Positions 1 through 7,084 of a stretch of 21,975 nucleotides of DNA are shown piece by piece. The position numbers and the translations under genes are program-made. Position 1 is the stretch's first letter, and each line of letters starts with the position of its first letter. The stretch covers positions 1-21,975 of the forward strand of contig JANNOS010000067.1 in the NCBI GenBank assembly GCA_031399315.1, read 5' to 3'. The stretch is from Methylotenera_A sp031399315. GTDB taxonomy: Bacteria; Pseudomonadota; Gammaproteobacteria; Burkholderiales; Methylophilaceae. The notes under the pieces are model-generated. The model did no database searches. It saw only the letters and a program-made list of their open reading frames with translations, and had not been told where the DNA came from.

Positions 1-733
1 CGCTTGCGTATTCATACTGCTCAAGCTTAGTTATGATAATTAAAGGCGTGATTTCAGACACAAAAGGCACATTACCTGCAATAAAAATGACTGAGCCATA
101 TTCACCAATCGCCCTTGCAAAGGCCAGGGCAAAACCAGTGAGTAACGCTGGCCAAATGGCAGGGAAGATAATTTTTGAGAAGGTCTGCCAACGGTTAGCA
201 CCTAAACTTGCAGCCGCCTCTTCTGTTTCAGCCTCTAAATCTTCTAACACTGGCTGCACGGTACGCACCACAAATGGCAGCCCAATAAATGTAAGCGCAA
301 CAATCACGCCTATTGGGGTAAAGGCGACTTTAATGCCGAGTGGTTCTAACCACTGACCAATCCAGCCATTGCCTGCGTACACAGCGGTTAATGCGATGCC
401 GGCCACTGCAGTTGGCAACGCAAATGGCAAATCCACCAGCGCATCAATAATTTTTTTGCCTGGAAATGTGTATCTCACCAATACCCAAGCGGTTAACAGG
501 CCAAATACGGCATTAATTAAAGCGCCCAGCAATGAGGCACCAAAGGTAAGTTGATAAGATGCCATTACTCTGGGGGCTGTGACGACTGCCCAAAACTCAC
601 TCAAGCTTAGTTCAGTCGTTTTTATAAATGCAGCTGAGAGTGGGATAAGCACAATCAGGCTTAAGTAAAATATAGTAAATCCCAGCGATAAATTAAAGCC
701 AGGCAAGATATTTTTATTCGATTTTTTGCTCAT
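1..733 (-). CDS. cysT: Sulfate/thiosulfate ABC transporter permease CysT, 3' end outside the window
   Basis: Inner-membrane permease subunit that pairs with CysW to move sulfate or thiosulfate through the ABC importer. I translated 244 codons without a stop; the family is about 275-280 residues, so roughly 30 C-terminal residues lie beyond the left edge. Hydrophobic helices are visible at about residues 13-37, 63-86, 100-120 and 138-158. The cytoplasmic EAA loop that docks the ATPase spans about residues 171-191 (EEAAASLGANRW). PFALPTAVAGIAL near 103-115 is typical of CysT. The start ATG is at 733, with only a weak GAAG upstream. It is the last visible gene of a minus-strand series behind the sulfate-binding protein and a TOBE protein. 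CysW and CysA would be expected next, off-window. Identification rests on family recognition by eye. Confidence 0.93.
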   Translation of the reverse strand, partial: MSKKSNKNILPGFNLSLGFTIFYLSLIVLIPLSAAFIKTTELSLSEFWAVVTAPRVMASYQLTFGASLLGALINAVFGLLTAWVLVRYTFPGKKIIDALVDLPFALPTAVAGIALTAVYAGNGWIGQWLEPLGIKVAFTPIGVIVALTFIGLPFVVRTVQPVLEDLEAETEEAAASLGANRWQTFSKIIFPAIWPALLTGFALAFARAIGEYGSVIFIAGNVPFVSEITPLIIITKLEQYEYAS

Positions 734-762
734 ATTTTTACTTCAAAATTACGCATTAAAGT

Positions 763-794
763 AGGTAGCTCAATCTAAAATGATCGAGCTACCT
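763..794 (-). promoter_or_regulatory. Hairpin between the TOBE gene and cysT
   Basis: A perfect 9-bp inverted repeat, AGGTAGCTC (763-771) and GAGCTACCT (786-794), can extend inward with one mismatch. It fills most of the 80-bp gap between the TOBE stop and the cysT start. The T-run (ATTTTTT, 795 onward) lies on the plus-strand side, where nothing is transcribed. Read in the operon direction there is no U-tract, so it fits an mRNA-stabilising or processing hairpin, or weak attenuation, better than a full terminator. That role is inferred. Confidence 0.6.
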
Positions 795-813
795 GATTTT
801 TTGCATGGATTGA

Positions 814-1029
814 TTAAATTTTTGCAATAGAAACATCGGTTGCTTTAACTAATGCTAAAACTTCTGAGCCTTTTTCTAGTGCCAGTTCTTTGATCGAACG
901 TGTCGTGATGACTGAAGTAATAATCCCAGATGAGGTTTCAACTTCTACTTCTGAAACGACATCGCCCCATACAATTTCTTTAATTTTCCCGCGCAATTGG
1001 TTGCGCACGTTCACTGCGATTAATGCCAT
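814..1029 (-). CDS. Small TOBE-domain (Mop/molbindin-like) oxyanion-binding protein
   Basis: A 71-residue protein made of essentially one TOBE/Mop domain. The N-terminal sequence ALIAVNVRNQLRGKIKEI is the characteristic first strand of molybdenum-pterin-binding proteins. The middle contains GDVVSEVEVE and ITSVITTRSIKEL, and the end LALVKATDVSIAKI is the typical final strand. The family binds molybdate, tungstate or related oxyanions as multimers in the cytoplasm. An in-frame ATG at 1116 would add 29 residues. I prefer the ATG at 1029 because AAAGGAG sits 7 nt before it and the product then has the normal family length. Its place between a sulfate-binding protein and CysT suggests an intracellular oxyanion buffer or sensor for this transporter, which is inference. 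Sulfate or molybdate specificity cannot be read from the sequence. Confidence 0.85.
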   Translation of the reverse strand: MALIAVNVRNQLRGKIKEIVWGDVVSEVEVETSSGIITSVITTRSIKELALEKGSEVLALVKATDVSIAKI

Positions 1030-1050
1030 GACTTTTTCTCCTTTAATGTG

Positions 1051-1069
1051 ATTAGGCGTTAAGCCTAAT
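1051..1069 (-). promoter_or_regulatory. Small palindrome upstream of the TOBE gene
   Basis: ATTAGGC and GCCTAAT face each other across 5 nt, 22 bases before the preferred TOBE start and inside the gap after the sulfate-binding-protein gene. It could be an operator or a short mRNA hairpin. It also overlaps the disputed N-terminal extension of the TOBE gene, which is another reason to treat that stretch as non-coding. Confidence 0.4.
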
Positions 1070-1122
1070 AATTGGGTATTGCTAACATACTGTAGCGCTG
1101 TAATTGCTTGATTCATTTTTGC

Positions 1123-2151
1123 TTACTTACTTTGATATATCTGATCAAAAGTACCACCATCAGAGAAGTGCGTTTTTTGCGCTTTCTGCCATCCACCAAA
1201 TTCTTCATCAATTTTTATCAAATTAATTTTAGGAAATTGGCTTTCATATTTCTTGGCAACTGATGCTAAGGTAGGACGGTAGTAATTTTTGGCGGCAATT
1301 TCTTGACCTTCTTCAGTGTATAAATACTCTAAATAAGCTTTGGCAACTGCTTCAGTCCCATGTTTCTTTGCGAATTTATCCACTACGGTAACCGGTGGTT
1401 CAGCCAAGATAGAAAGTGAAGGGATGACGATTTCAAATTTGGAATTCCCACCATTTTTTTGGCCTAATTCTTTTTGCGCTAAGAATGCTTCGTTTTCCCA
1501 GGCAAGTAATACATCGCCAATACCACGCTCTACAAAAGTCGTAGTAGAACCACGTGCGCCAGTATCAAGCACTGGTACGTTTTTCAACAACTTGCCGACG
1601 AACTCTTTCGTTTTAGCTTCATCACCGCCGTATTTTTTCTGTGCAAAGGCCCAGGCTGCAAGGTAATTCCAACGTGCACCCCCGGATGTTTTAGGGTTAG
1701 GTGTAATCACAGAAACACCTGGCTTCACAAGGTCATCCCAGTCTTTGATACCTTTTGGATTACCTTTACGCACTAGTAATACAATCGTTGAGGTATAGGG
1801 TGAGCTATTATGCTGCAAGCGAGTTTGCCAATTTTTAGGAATCAATTTACCTTTTTCGTAAAGTTGGTCAACGTCATAAGCCAGTGCTAGAGTTGCCACA
1901 TCGGCATCTAGCCCATCAATAATGGCACGCGCTTGCTTGCCAGAGCCACCATGAGAGGTTTTAACCGTGACTTTGTCGCCCGTTTTTTCTAACCAATGTT
2001 TACTAAATGCAGCATTAAAATCCTGATATAGCTCGCGTGTTGGGTCATATGAAACGTTGAGTAAAGTGATGTCTTTAGCTGATGCGACGATAGGCGCCGT
2101 AACGCTTAATGTTACTGCCAGCAAGGCAATTGTTAATAATGATTTCTTCAT
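1123..2151 (-). CDS. sbp: Periplasmic sulfate-binding protein (Sbp/CysP family)
   Basis: The 342-residue solute-binding subunit of a sulfate ABC importer; E. coli Sbp and CysP are about 330-340. Residues 1-25 form a Sec signal peptide (Lys-Lys, hydrophobic core, cleavage after VASA). The mature start carries the family signature LLNVSYDPTRELY (about 30-42). SHGGSGKQARAI, TPNPKTSGGARWNYL and DVLLAWENEA are further conserved Sbp/CysP blocks that line the anion pocket. The start ATG at 2151 follows AAGGA by 6 nt. It lies 99 bp downstream of the porin gene and directly before the TOBE gene, so porin, binding protein, TOBE protein and permease probably form one uptake unit. Whether it prefers sulfate (Sbp) or thiosulfate (CysP) cannot be decided here. 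Confidence 0.95.
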   Translation of the reverse strand: MKKSLLTIALLAVTLSVTAPIVASAKDITLLNVSYDPTRELYQDFNAAFSKHWLEKTGDKVTVKTSHGGSGKQARAIIDGLDADVATLALAYDVDQLYEKGKLIPKNWQTRLQHNSSPYTSTIVLLVRKGNPKGIKDWDDLVKPGVSVITPNPKTSGGARWNYLAAWAFAQKKYGGDEAKTKEFVGKLLKNVPVLDTGARGSTTTFVERGIGDVLLAWENEAFLAQKELGQKNGGNSKFEIVIPSLSILAEPPVTVVDKFAKKHGTEAVAKAYLEYLYTEEGQEIAAKNYYRPTLASVAKKYESQFPKINLIKIDEEFGGWQKAQKTHFSDGGTFDQIYQSK

Positions 2152-2250
2152 GTTTAATCCTTAAATAGTTAAATTGTGTTAAATTTTTTATTCTTTATTT
2201 GAGCGGCAACAAGTCATTTTTAACTCCTTCAAATTTTTTTTCAAATTAAA

Positions 2251-3807
2251 TTAAAATGCAACTTGAAGGCGCGCAAGCAGTGCTTCTTCACTTTCACGAT
2301 CACGCACGTTACTGCCAGCCGCGTTAATTGCCGTAATACCAATACCTGCACCGCCATCAAACTTTGTATGCGCGTAATTCAACTGCACTTTTGCGTTTTG
2401 ATTCAAATACCAATTCACGCCTGCAGTCCAAGTTTTAGCGGATTCCGCACTCTCAGATAAGTTGGCATATGTGCCAGCAGAAAATGAGTCGCCCGCTTTA
2501 TTTTTAAAAGTATCTTCATCTAGGTTTAATTCGCTGTATCGTGCAACCAATTCCCATGCGCCCCAGCCACCTTTGTCAATATCAAAGTCTTGTTTTGGCT
2601 TAACGCCTTTAAAAGACGCATCTTCACCCGTAATTAAATAGGTAGCCGCAATTTGCCATGCATCGTGATCCAGCTTTTTGGTTGAGCCTGCTACAAACAC
2701 AGTGGGCGCATTGCCAGTGGTGCTGGTTAATAAACTCACGTCTTGACTCACCCTTGCGTACTCGGCCAATAAGCCAAACGGACCGTAATAATAGTTAGCT
2801 TGCGGCGTAATACGGATGCGTTTGCCGTCCGCCACTGAAGCACTGCCATAACGGAAGAAGGTTTGCTGACCCTCCGTCAAATAGCTAGGCAAGCCATTTC
2901 TGGTGGCATCTGCAGCAGATGTGTTGGTGAAATCCAAATTTCTTTCGCCATCGATATTAGTAAACGTGCCCGCAATACCAAACCCTAAGCCAGCTAATGC
3001 ATTGGTTTCATCTTTAAACGGAGTGGCGAATAAACGCGCGGTCACTTCTTTACCACCATCAAACTCTGTGCCTGTGCTGGTGTTACCACCATCTACCACA
3101 CCATTATTAACACCAAGGGCATAATTTAGTTTTTCACCAAAAATATCACCATAGACTGAAACGCCCACATCACGATTCGGCAAAATTGCATTGGTGACAT
3201 AGCTGCGCTCCACAAACTTAATGTCACCGCCACTTTGTAAGCGCTCTAATCCAACATACGGCTTATATTTACCAGCGCGTATTTTAAAAGCTGGGTTAAA
3301 ACGGGCATCAATATAAGCATCTACAGCCGATGCGCTACCCCCTGCGAATTCTGGCGTAAAACGGAAATCGTATTTACCATAAACGGTGCCTTCAAGCGTT
3401 GGCCGTATGCGGCGTAATAAGCCCGTATCGTTCGCATCATGAAAGCCATTAGCATCTAAATTGCCTGCACGATTATTGGTACGATTGCGCACATCATTGG
3501 CACCACCCTGAAACGAACGATAATCGGCCTGTAATAAACCACGTAGTTTAATGACATTTTTGCCATCAGCTGACTCTAGTCCAAATCCACTTGCACTGGC
3601 TTTGACTACTGGCGTTGTTTTCTTGGCAGCAGAGGCATCTTCTTCTGCCACTTCGCCTTTACGCGCTAAGATTTTTACTTTTTGATCAAGCTCTTGCACG
3701 AGCGCCCTAAGCTCTTCTAGCTCTGTACTATCATTAGCAAATGTTGTGATTGGGCTAGTGATAAAACCAGATAAAACTAAAGCGGTTACTATTTTTTTGT
3801 GTTGCAT
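2251..3807 (-). CDS. Outer-membrane porin of the phosphate-selective OprO/OprP type
   Basis: A 518-residue beta-barrel protein, near the usual size for the OprO/P family. It has a signal peptide (about residues 1-24, ending TTFA). A short charged coiled-coil segment (about 25-50, ELEELRALVQELDQKVKIL) is of the kind that trimerises porins. A long series of amphipathic strands follows and ends in the outer-membrane signal Phe (LLARLQVAF). GKYDFRFTPEFAG and RAGKYKPYVGLERLQS are typical OprP barrel strands. A TTG at 3813 would add two residues; I choose the ATG at 3807 because AGGAG lies 8 nt upstream. Next to a sulfate-binding protein, it probably admits sulfate or organosulfur anions rather than phosphate. 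That substrate is inferred from context only. Confidence 0.9.
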   Translation of the reverse strand: MQHKKIVTALVLSGFITSPITTFANDSTELEELRALVQELDQKVKILARKGEVAEEDASAAKKTTPVVKASASGFGLESADGKNVIKLRGLLQADYRSFQGGANDVRNRTNNRAGNLDANGFHDANDTGLLRRIRPTLEGTVYGKYDFRFTPEFAGGSASAVDAYIDARFNPAFKIRAGKYKPYVGLERLQSGGDIKFVERSYVTNAILPNRDVGVSVYGDIFGEKLNYALGVNNGVVDGGNTSTGTEFDGGKEVTARLFATPFKDETNALAGLGFGIAGTFTNIDGERNLDFTNTSAADATRNGLPSYLTEGQQTFFRYGSASVADGKRIRITPQANYYYGPFGLLAEYARVSQDVSLLTSTTGNAPTVFVAGSTKKLDHDAWQIAATYLITGEDASFKGVKPKQDFDIDKGGWGAWELVARYSELNLDEDTFKNKAGDSFSAGTYANLSESAESAKTWTAGVNWYLNQNAKVQLNYAHTKFDGGAGIGITAINAAGSNVRDRESEEALLARLQVAF

Positions 3808-3906
3808 TATCAAAACTCCTTATCTTTCTTCCAGTGGTCTGGTCAGAGTTTGATTTATTAATTTGTTTAGCTCCAGTTATTAGGTAGCTTTTTTAGGTGT
3901 TAAAAC

Positions 3907-4101
3907 TTAAATTTTTGAATGACTCGCTTTGTGTTCAAATCGTACTTTTTCTCTTCGCTCAATTTGAGTCACACGGCCATCATGCACGGTAATTTCAATC
4001 GAGCCATACCCCGTTTGTTGCTGAACTAGCAATAATGCATGTGCAATTGCTTGCAATACAGCATCATCACTTTCTAGCAATTTTTGTTTGACTTGGCTCA
4101 T
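3907..4101 (-). CDS. YezD-family (DUF2292) small protein
   Basis: A 64-residue protein with no signal peptide or membrane segment. The core, a helix followed by GYGSIEITVHDGRVTQIERREKVRF, matches the YezD/DUF2292 family, whose biochemical role is unknown but whose genes often neighbour sulfate-assimilation genes. Here too it is the first gene of a sulfate-uptake series, 99 bp before the porin. No convincing Shine-Dalgarno precedes the ATG at 4101. The candidate TAGTTAT half-site region lies 70-100 bp upstream, so it may be the first gene of a sulfur-regulated operon. The lysine- and histidine-rich tail after residue 50 is not a motif I recognise. Confidence 0.8.
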   Translation of the reverse strand: MSQVKQKLLESDDAVLQAIAHALLLVQQQTGYGSIEITVHDGRVTQIERREKVRFEHKASHSKI

Positions 4102-4135
4102 TTGTGTTTATGTCTATTTCAAAGAATGTGCACAC

Positions 4136-4153
4136 TTTAGCAAGGCTGCTAAA
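4136..4153 (-). promoter_or_regulatory. Hairpin in the leader of the yezD-like gene
   Basis: TTTAGCA and TGCTAAA are perfectly complementary with a 4-nt loop (AGGC), 35-52 bases before the small gene's start. If transcription begins near the TAGTTAT cluster, this would be a short 5'-leader stem-loop. Its function is unknown. Confidence 0.4.
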
Positions 4154-4170
4154 TAATTAAAAATACTTTG

Positions 4171-4198
4171 TAGTTATACCTTAATAACTAATAGTTAT
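4171..4198 (-). promoter_or_regulatory. Candidate operator: three TAGTTAT half-sites
   Basis: TAGTTAT occurs at 4171-4177 and 4192-4198, and its inverse ATAACTA at 4184-4190. The last two form the palindrome ATAACTAATAGTTAT (4184-4198). A further inverted pair, CTTTGAT (4218-4224) and ATCAAAG (4237-4243), lies just upstream. Clustered AT-rich half-sites ahead of sulfate-uptake genes would suit a LysR-type regulator such as CysB. Assigning it to CysB is inference. No confident -35/-10 pair could be placed. Confidence 0.45.
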
Positions 4199-4243
4199 AT
4201 AAAAGACGGTTATTATCCTTTGATTCTACCTTTATTATCAAAG

Positions 4244-4606
4244 ACTCTATCTGAACTGATAGGCTGGTTCCCAGATACTATTTCCCTCTGGTTTTAGGGG
4301 GGATAAACAATAAAATGAATGTGACCGATAACATGTAAACATCTCATGCACATTGGCCTTTAGGGTAGTTTATGGTTTGGTTTAACTAAATGGACAAGCC
4401 TAATAGACCTGTAAATGTGTTAAAACAGTGTATTTGTGCAATCTATGCGCAACTTGAGGATGCGAAATAACTATTGGTTCAAGATTTATGTAAAAAACTC
4501 AAATAGAGCAGGCCTGCAGACCAATATCCATACGGGTTGCAGAGCATAAATTTTTAATTTTTTAGAAGCGCAATTCAATATTTAACGCATCGACTCAATA
4601 CCCCCA
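4244..4606. other. Intergenic stretch without a recognised gene
   Basis: About 360 bases with stops in all frames at short intervals and no ORF with family-like content. A small inverted pair, CCAGA and TCTGG, flanks ATTTCCC around 4271-4290, followed by a G-rich run (TAGGGGGGAT). I could not match this to a known riboswitch or small RNA. It may hold the upstream part of the sulfate-operon control region or remnants of older sequence. Confidence 0.5.
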
Positions 4607-4687
4607 CCGTCATTCCCGCACACGACTTTGCAAGTGCTATAGCACTTAGAAATCGGAGTACCCTTGTGGTGCGAAAGCGGGAATCCA
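4607..4687. repeat. Palindromic repeat, interrupted copy
   Basis: The left end CCGTCATTCCCGC (4607-4619) and the right end GCGAAAGCGGGAATCCA (4671-4687) together make one copy of the repeat seen intact, inverted, at 4727-4754. About 50 extra bases separate the two halves at the loop, and these contain the perfect 16-bp palindrome AAGTGCTATAGCACTT (4632-4647). GTCATTCCCGC-type palindromes are dispersed in many proteobacterial genomes. The interruption suggests one short repeat nested inside another. Confidence 0.8.
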
Positions 4688-4726
4688 GTGGCTTTTGATT
4701 TTGTATTTTTTTACTAAAACTTAAAA

Positions 4727-4754
4727 TGGATTCCCGCTTTCGCGGGAATGACGG
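4727..4754. repeat. Palindromic repeat, intact copy
   Basis: A 28-base copy reading TGGATTCCCGC, TTTC, GCGGGAATGACGG. It is itself a hairpin (ATTCCCGC / GCGGGAAT) and is the inverse of the interrupted copy at 4607-4687, 39 bases away. It lies downstream of the unknown gene at 4820-5671, so it could also help end that transcript. Confidence 0.8.
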
Positions 4755-4819
4755 AAGTAGGGAATTTCATGCAGCGCAATACGCAAGTTATTGCGCCCTA
4801 CGCGGGCTGATTAATTAGC

Positions 4820-5671
4820 CTAGCTATGCTTACGACTGAATAATAGAAAGTGCATTAACGCATAGAGGCGGTGGAAAAGATAATCGAACTGCTCTGGCTG
4901 TGAAAGTGATACTTTGTCAGTCTCAAAGTGACGAATGTGAAAAGCGTTTCCTATCTCAGTCAATGATTTAGCTTCTGCCTCTAGATAACTTCGAAACACA
5001 GGTTCTAACGATGCTTGATCCAAGAGTAAAGCAACTGAAAGCCTCTTGTTTCCTTGAACTTCTAGTGACTTCAGCCTCTCCCATGCGTCCCAAAGCTTCT
5101 CCGTGGCTTCAGCTCTTGCCTTAGGCGCGGGGTCTTTGAATTTTAAGCATGCGTCTCTCAATAGCGAGTCTAATGTAGCGTCGCCGCTTGTTGGTAAATT
5201 ACTCATAGCTTCAAACAGAACAGGGGGAACAGGTCTTGACTCGGTGAGTCTAGAAATGTCTCGAAGTAGTGGAAAAAGAAAACGTGATGCAAATGCTTCA
5301 ACATAGTCTGAAAGGTTACTCCCGGTGTAGTAATAATTTCTTACAAAATCCAAAAATGGCACTGTCTTTTCTGCAATTGCCCGACACAGCGCAATTTGAA
5401 TTGCAACTCGATTATTGCGCTCGGCTGGCCATTCTAGTACACCTGAGCCAACCATGGAACCAACAGAACGCTGTGTCTTTGTCCACCACACAGAAAAATC
5501 AGATTTTGGTAGTACTGCTGCAAGAAATCCAGCCATTGGCTCTTCATCAAGTTGGTAAACAAAGCGAGTAAGCACGTTTTCAGCCGACTGGAATGAAGCT
5601 GACTGGAAGTCAGTAATTGTGTCTTCCAGGTCTTGGATAGATGGTGTAAGAATAGATGGAGGAGTTGTCAT
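4820..5671 (-). CDS. Unrecognised 283-residue protein, possibly abortive-infection-like
   Basis: I do not recognise this protein with certainty. It appears soluble, has no signal peptide or clear membrane segment, and is largely helical. The C-terminal 45 residues (from 239) contain EIGNAFHIRHFETDKV and then DYLFHRLYALMHFLLF. This resembles the end of some AbiJ/HEPN-like phage-defence proteins in my memory, which is a weak impression and not an assignment. No nuclease or NTPase motif is visible. The ATG at 5671 lies 27 bases after the glmM stop and has no good Shine-Dalgarno (AGGA is about 24 nt away), so it may be translated by coupling or start elsewhere. It interrupts an otherwise housekeeping gene order and is bordered by dispersed repeats, which suggests an acquired accessory gene. 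Confidence 0.7.
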   Translation of the reverse strand: MTTPPSILTPSIQDLEDTITDFQSASFQSAENVLTRFVYQLDEEPMAGFLAAVLPKSDFSVWWTKTQRSVGSMVGSGVLEWPAERNNRVAIQIALCRAIAEKTVPFLDFVRNYYYTGSNLSDYVEAFASRFLFPLLRDISRLTESRPVPPVLFEAMSNLPTSGDATLDSLLRDACLKFKDPAPKARAEATEKLWDAWERLKSLEVQGNKRLSVALLLDQASLEPVFRSYLEAEAKSLTEIGNAFHIRHFETDKVSLSQPEQFDYLFHRLYALMHFLLFSRKHS

Positions 5672-5698
5672 GGATAAGTGAATTAAGATTTGATTCCT

Positions 5699-7054
5699 TT
5701 AATTTGCAGCCTTCTTCACTACTTCCGCAATCTCTTCCGCCAATTTCTGCACCAGTGTTGCATCCTGGCCTTCCACCATCACGCGGATTTTGGGTTCGGT
5801 GCCCGAGGCGCGCAGTAGCACGCGGCCTGCGCCGTTTAACTCCGTCTCTGCATTTTTAACAACGTTTTGAATTTGTGGAACATTTAAATCCAACTTTTCT
5901 TTGGTCGTTATGTTTATCAAAACTTGCGGGTATAACACAAGTTCTGCGCCCATTTGCGTGAGCGTTTTACCACTTTGTTTTAGCGCATGCAGAACTTGCA
6001 GCGCGGCAATAATCGCATCACCACTGGTGTGTTTATCTAAGGTAAGAATATGGCCAGAATTTTCGCCGCCTAATTTCCAGTTTTTTTCATTCAGCAATTC
6101 CAGCACGTATCTATCGCCCACTTTGGCACGCGCAAACGGAATTTGGTGTTTGGCCAAGGCGTGTTCTAGCGCTAGATTAGTCATCAACGTACCCGCCACG
6201 CCGCCTTTAAGCTTGCCTTTGGCGTATAAACCCAACGCGATAATATAAAGCAGTTGGTCACCATCTAGCAGATTGCCGCTTGCATCCACCATCATCACGC
6301 GGTCGCCATCGCCATCAAACGCAATGCCCATATCGGCTTTGTGCTCTACCACCGCTTTTTGTAAGGCTTGCGGATGGGTTGTGCCGACTTGCTCGTTAAT
6401 ATTCAAGCCATCTGGCTTATTACCAATCGCAATAATTTCTGCCCCCAGCTCATGAAACACATCGGGTGCAACATGGTAAGTGGCACCGTGGGCGCAATCA
6501 AGCACGATTTTTAGGCCGCGCAAATCCATATTATTTGGGAAGGTGCTTTTACAGAACTCCACATAACGCCCTGCCGCATCATCGATGCGTCGCGCCTTAC
6601 CCAGCTTGGCAGATTCCATCACTTGCATGGGTTTGTCTAGCTCGGCTTCGATGGCATGTTCAATATCATCGCCCAGCTTTGCACCCTCACTCGAGAAAAA
6701 CTTAATGCCGTTATCGTAATAAGGGTTGTGCGAGGCAGAAATAACAATACCAGCCTGTGCGCGCAAAGCGCGGGTAAGGTATGCCACGGCTGGTGTGGGC
6801 ATTGGGCCTGTGAGCAACACATCTACCCCCGCGGCAGATAAACCCGCTTCCAGCGCGGCCTCTAGCATGTAGCCAGAGATGCGCGTATCTTTACCAATCA
6901 GCACCGTTGGGCGTGCGCCTCTTGGTAAATTAGCACCCTTTGATGCCAGCACACGACCTGCCGCGTAACCCAAACGCATAATGAACTCTGGCGTAATTGG
7001 GCTTTCACCGACTTTGCCGCGAATGCCATCTGTGCCGAAATAATTTTTACTCAT
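5699..7054 (-). CDS. glmM: Phosphoglucosamine mutase GlmM
   Basis: Interconverts glucosamine-6-phosphate and glucosamine-1-phosphate in the cytoplasm, the step before GlmU on the way to UDP-GlcNAc for peptidoglycan and LPS. The product has 451 residues (E. coli 445). Visible motifs are the N-terminal FGTDGIRG (6-13), the active-site loop ISASHNP with phosphoserine Ser108, the metal-binding DGDGDR (Asp247, Asp249, Asp251) and the C-terminal phosphate-binding RASGTEPKIRV (about 415-425). The start ATG at 7054 follows GGGAAG closely. It lies 30 bases behind folP, the conserved folP-glmM arrangement, and is probably co-transcribed with it. Nothing in the sequence looks damaged. Confidence 0.98.
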   Translation of the reverse strand: MSKNYFGTDGIRGKVGESPITPEFIMRLGYAAGRVLASKGANLPRGARPTVLIGKDTRISGYMLEAALEAGLSAAGVDVLLTGPMPTPAVAYLTRALRAQAGIVISASHNPYYDNGIKFFSSEGAKLGDDIEHAIEAELDKPMQVMESAKLGKARRIDDAAGRYVEFCKSTFPNNMDLRGLKIVLDCAHGATYHVAPDVFHELGAEIIAIGNKPDGLNINEQVGTTHPQALQKAVVEHKADMGIAFDGDGDRVMMVDASGNLLDGDQLLYIIALGLYAKGKLKGGVAGTLMTNLALEHALAKHQIPFARAKVGDRYVLELLNEKNWKLGGENSGHILTLDKHTSGDAIIAALQVLHALKQSGKTLTQMGAELVLYPQVLINITTKEKLDLNVPQIQNVVKNAETELNGAGRVLLRASGTEPKIRVMVEGQDATLVQKLAEEIAEVVKKAAN

Positions 7055-7084
7055 ATCTTCCCAAAATTTACTGTTTTTATTCGT

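Noticed and set aside
33..554. Two plus-strand open frames at the left edge
   Set aside because: The minus strand here reads cleanly as CysT with its EAA loop, so these are antisense shadows.
1030..1116. N-terminal 29-residue extension of the TOBE protein
   Set aside because: The internal ATG at 1029 has a strong AAAGGAG and gives normal family length; the extension covers a palindrome and lacks its own ribosome-binding site.
4607..4754. CRISPR-like array from repeated GCGGGAAT units
   Set aside because: Only two copies in inverse orientation, no regular spacers and no cas genes; these are dispersed palindromic repeats.
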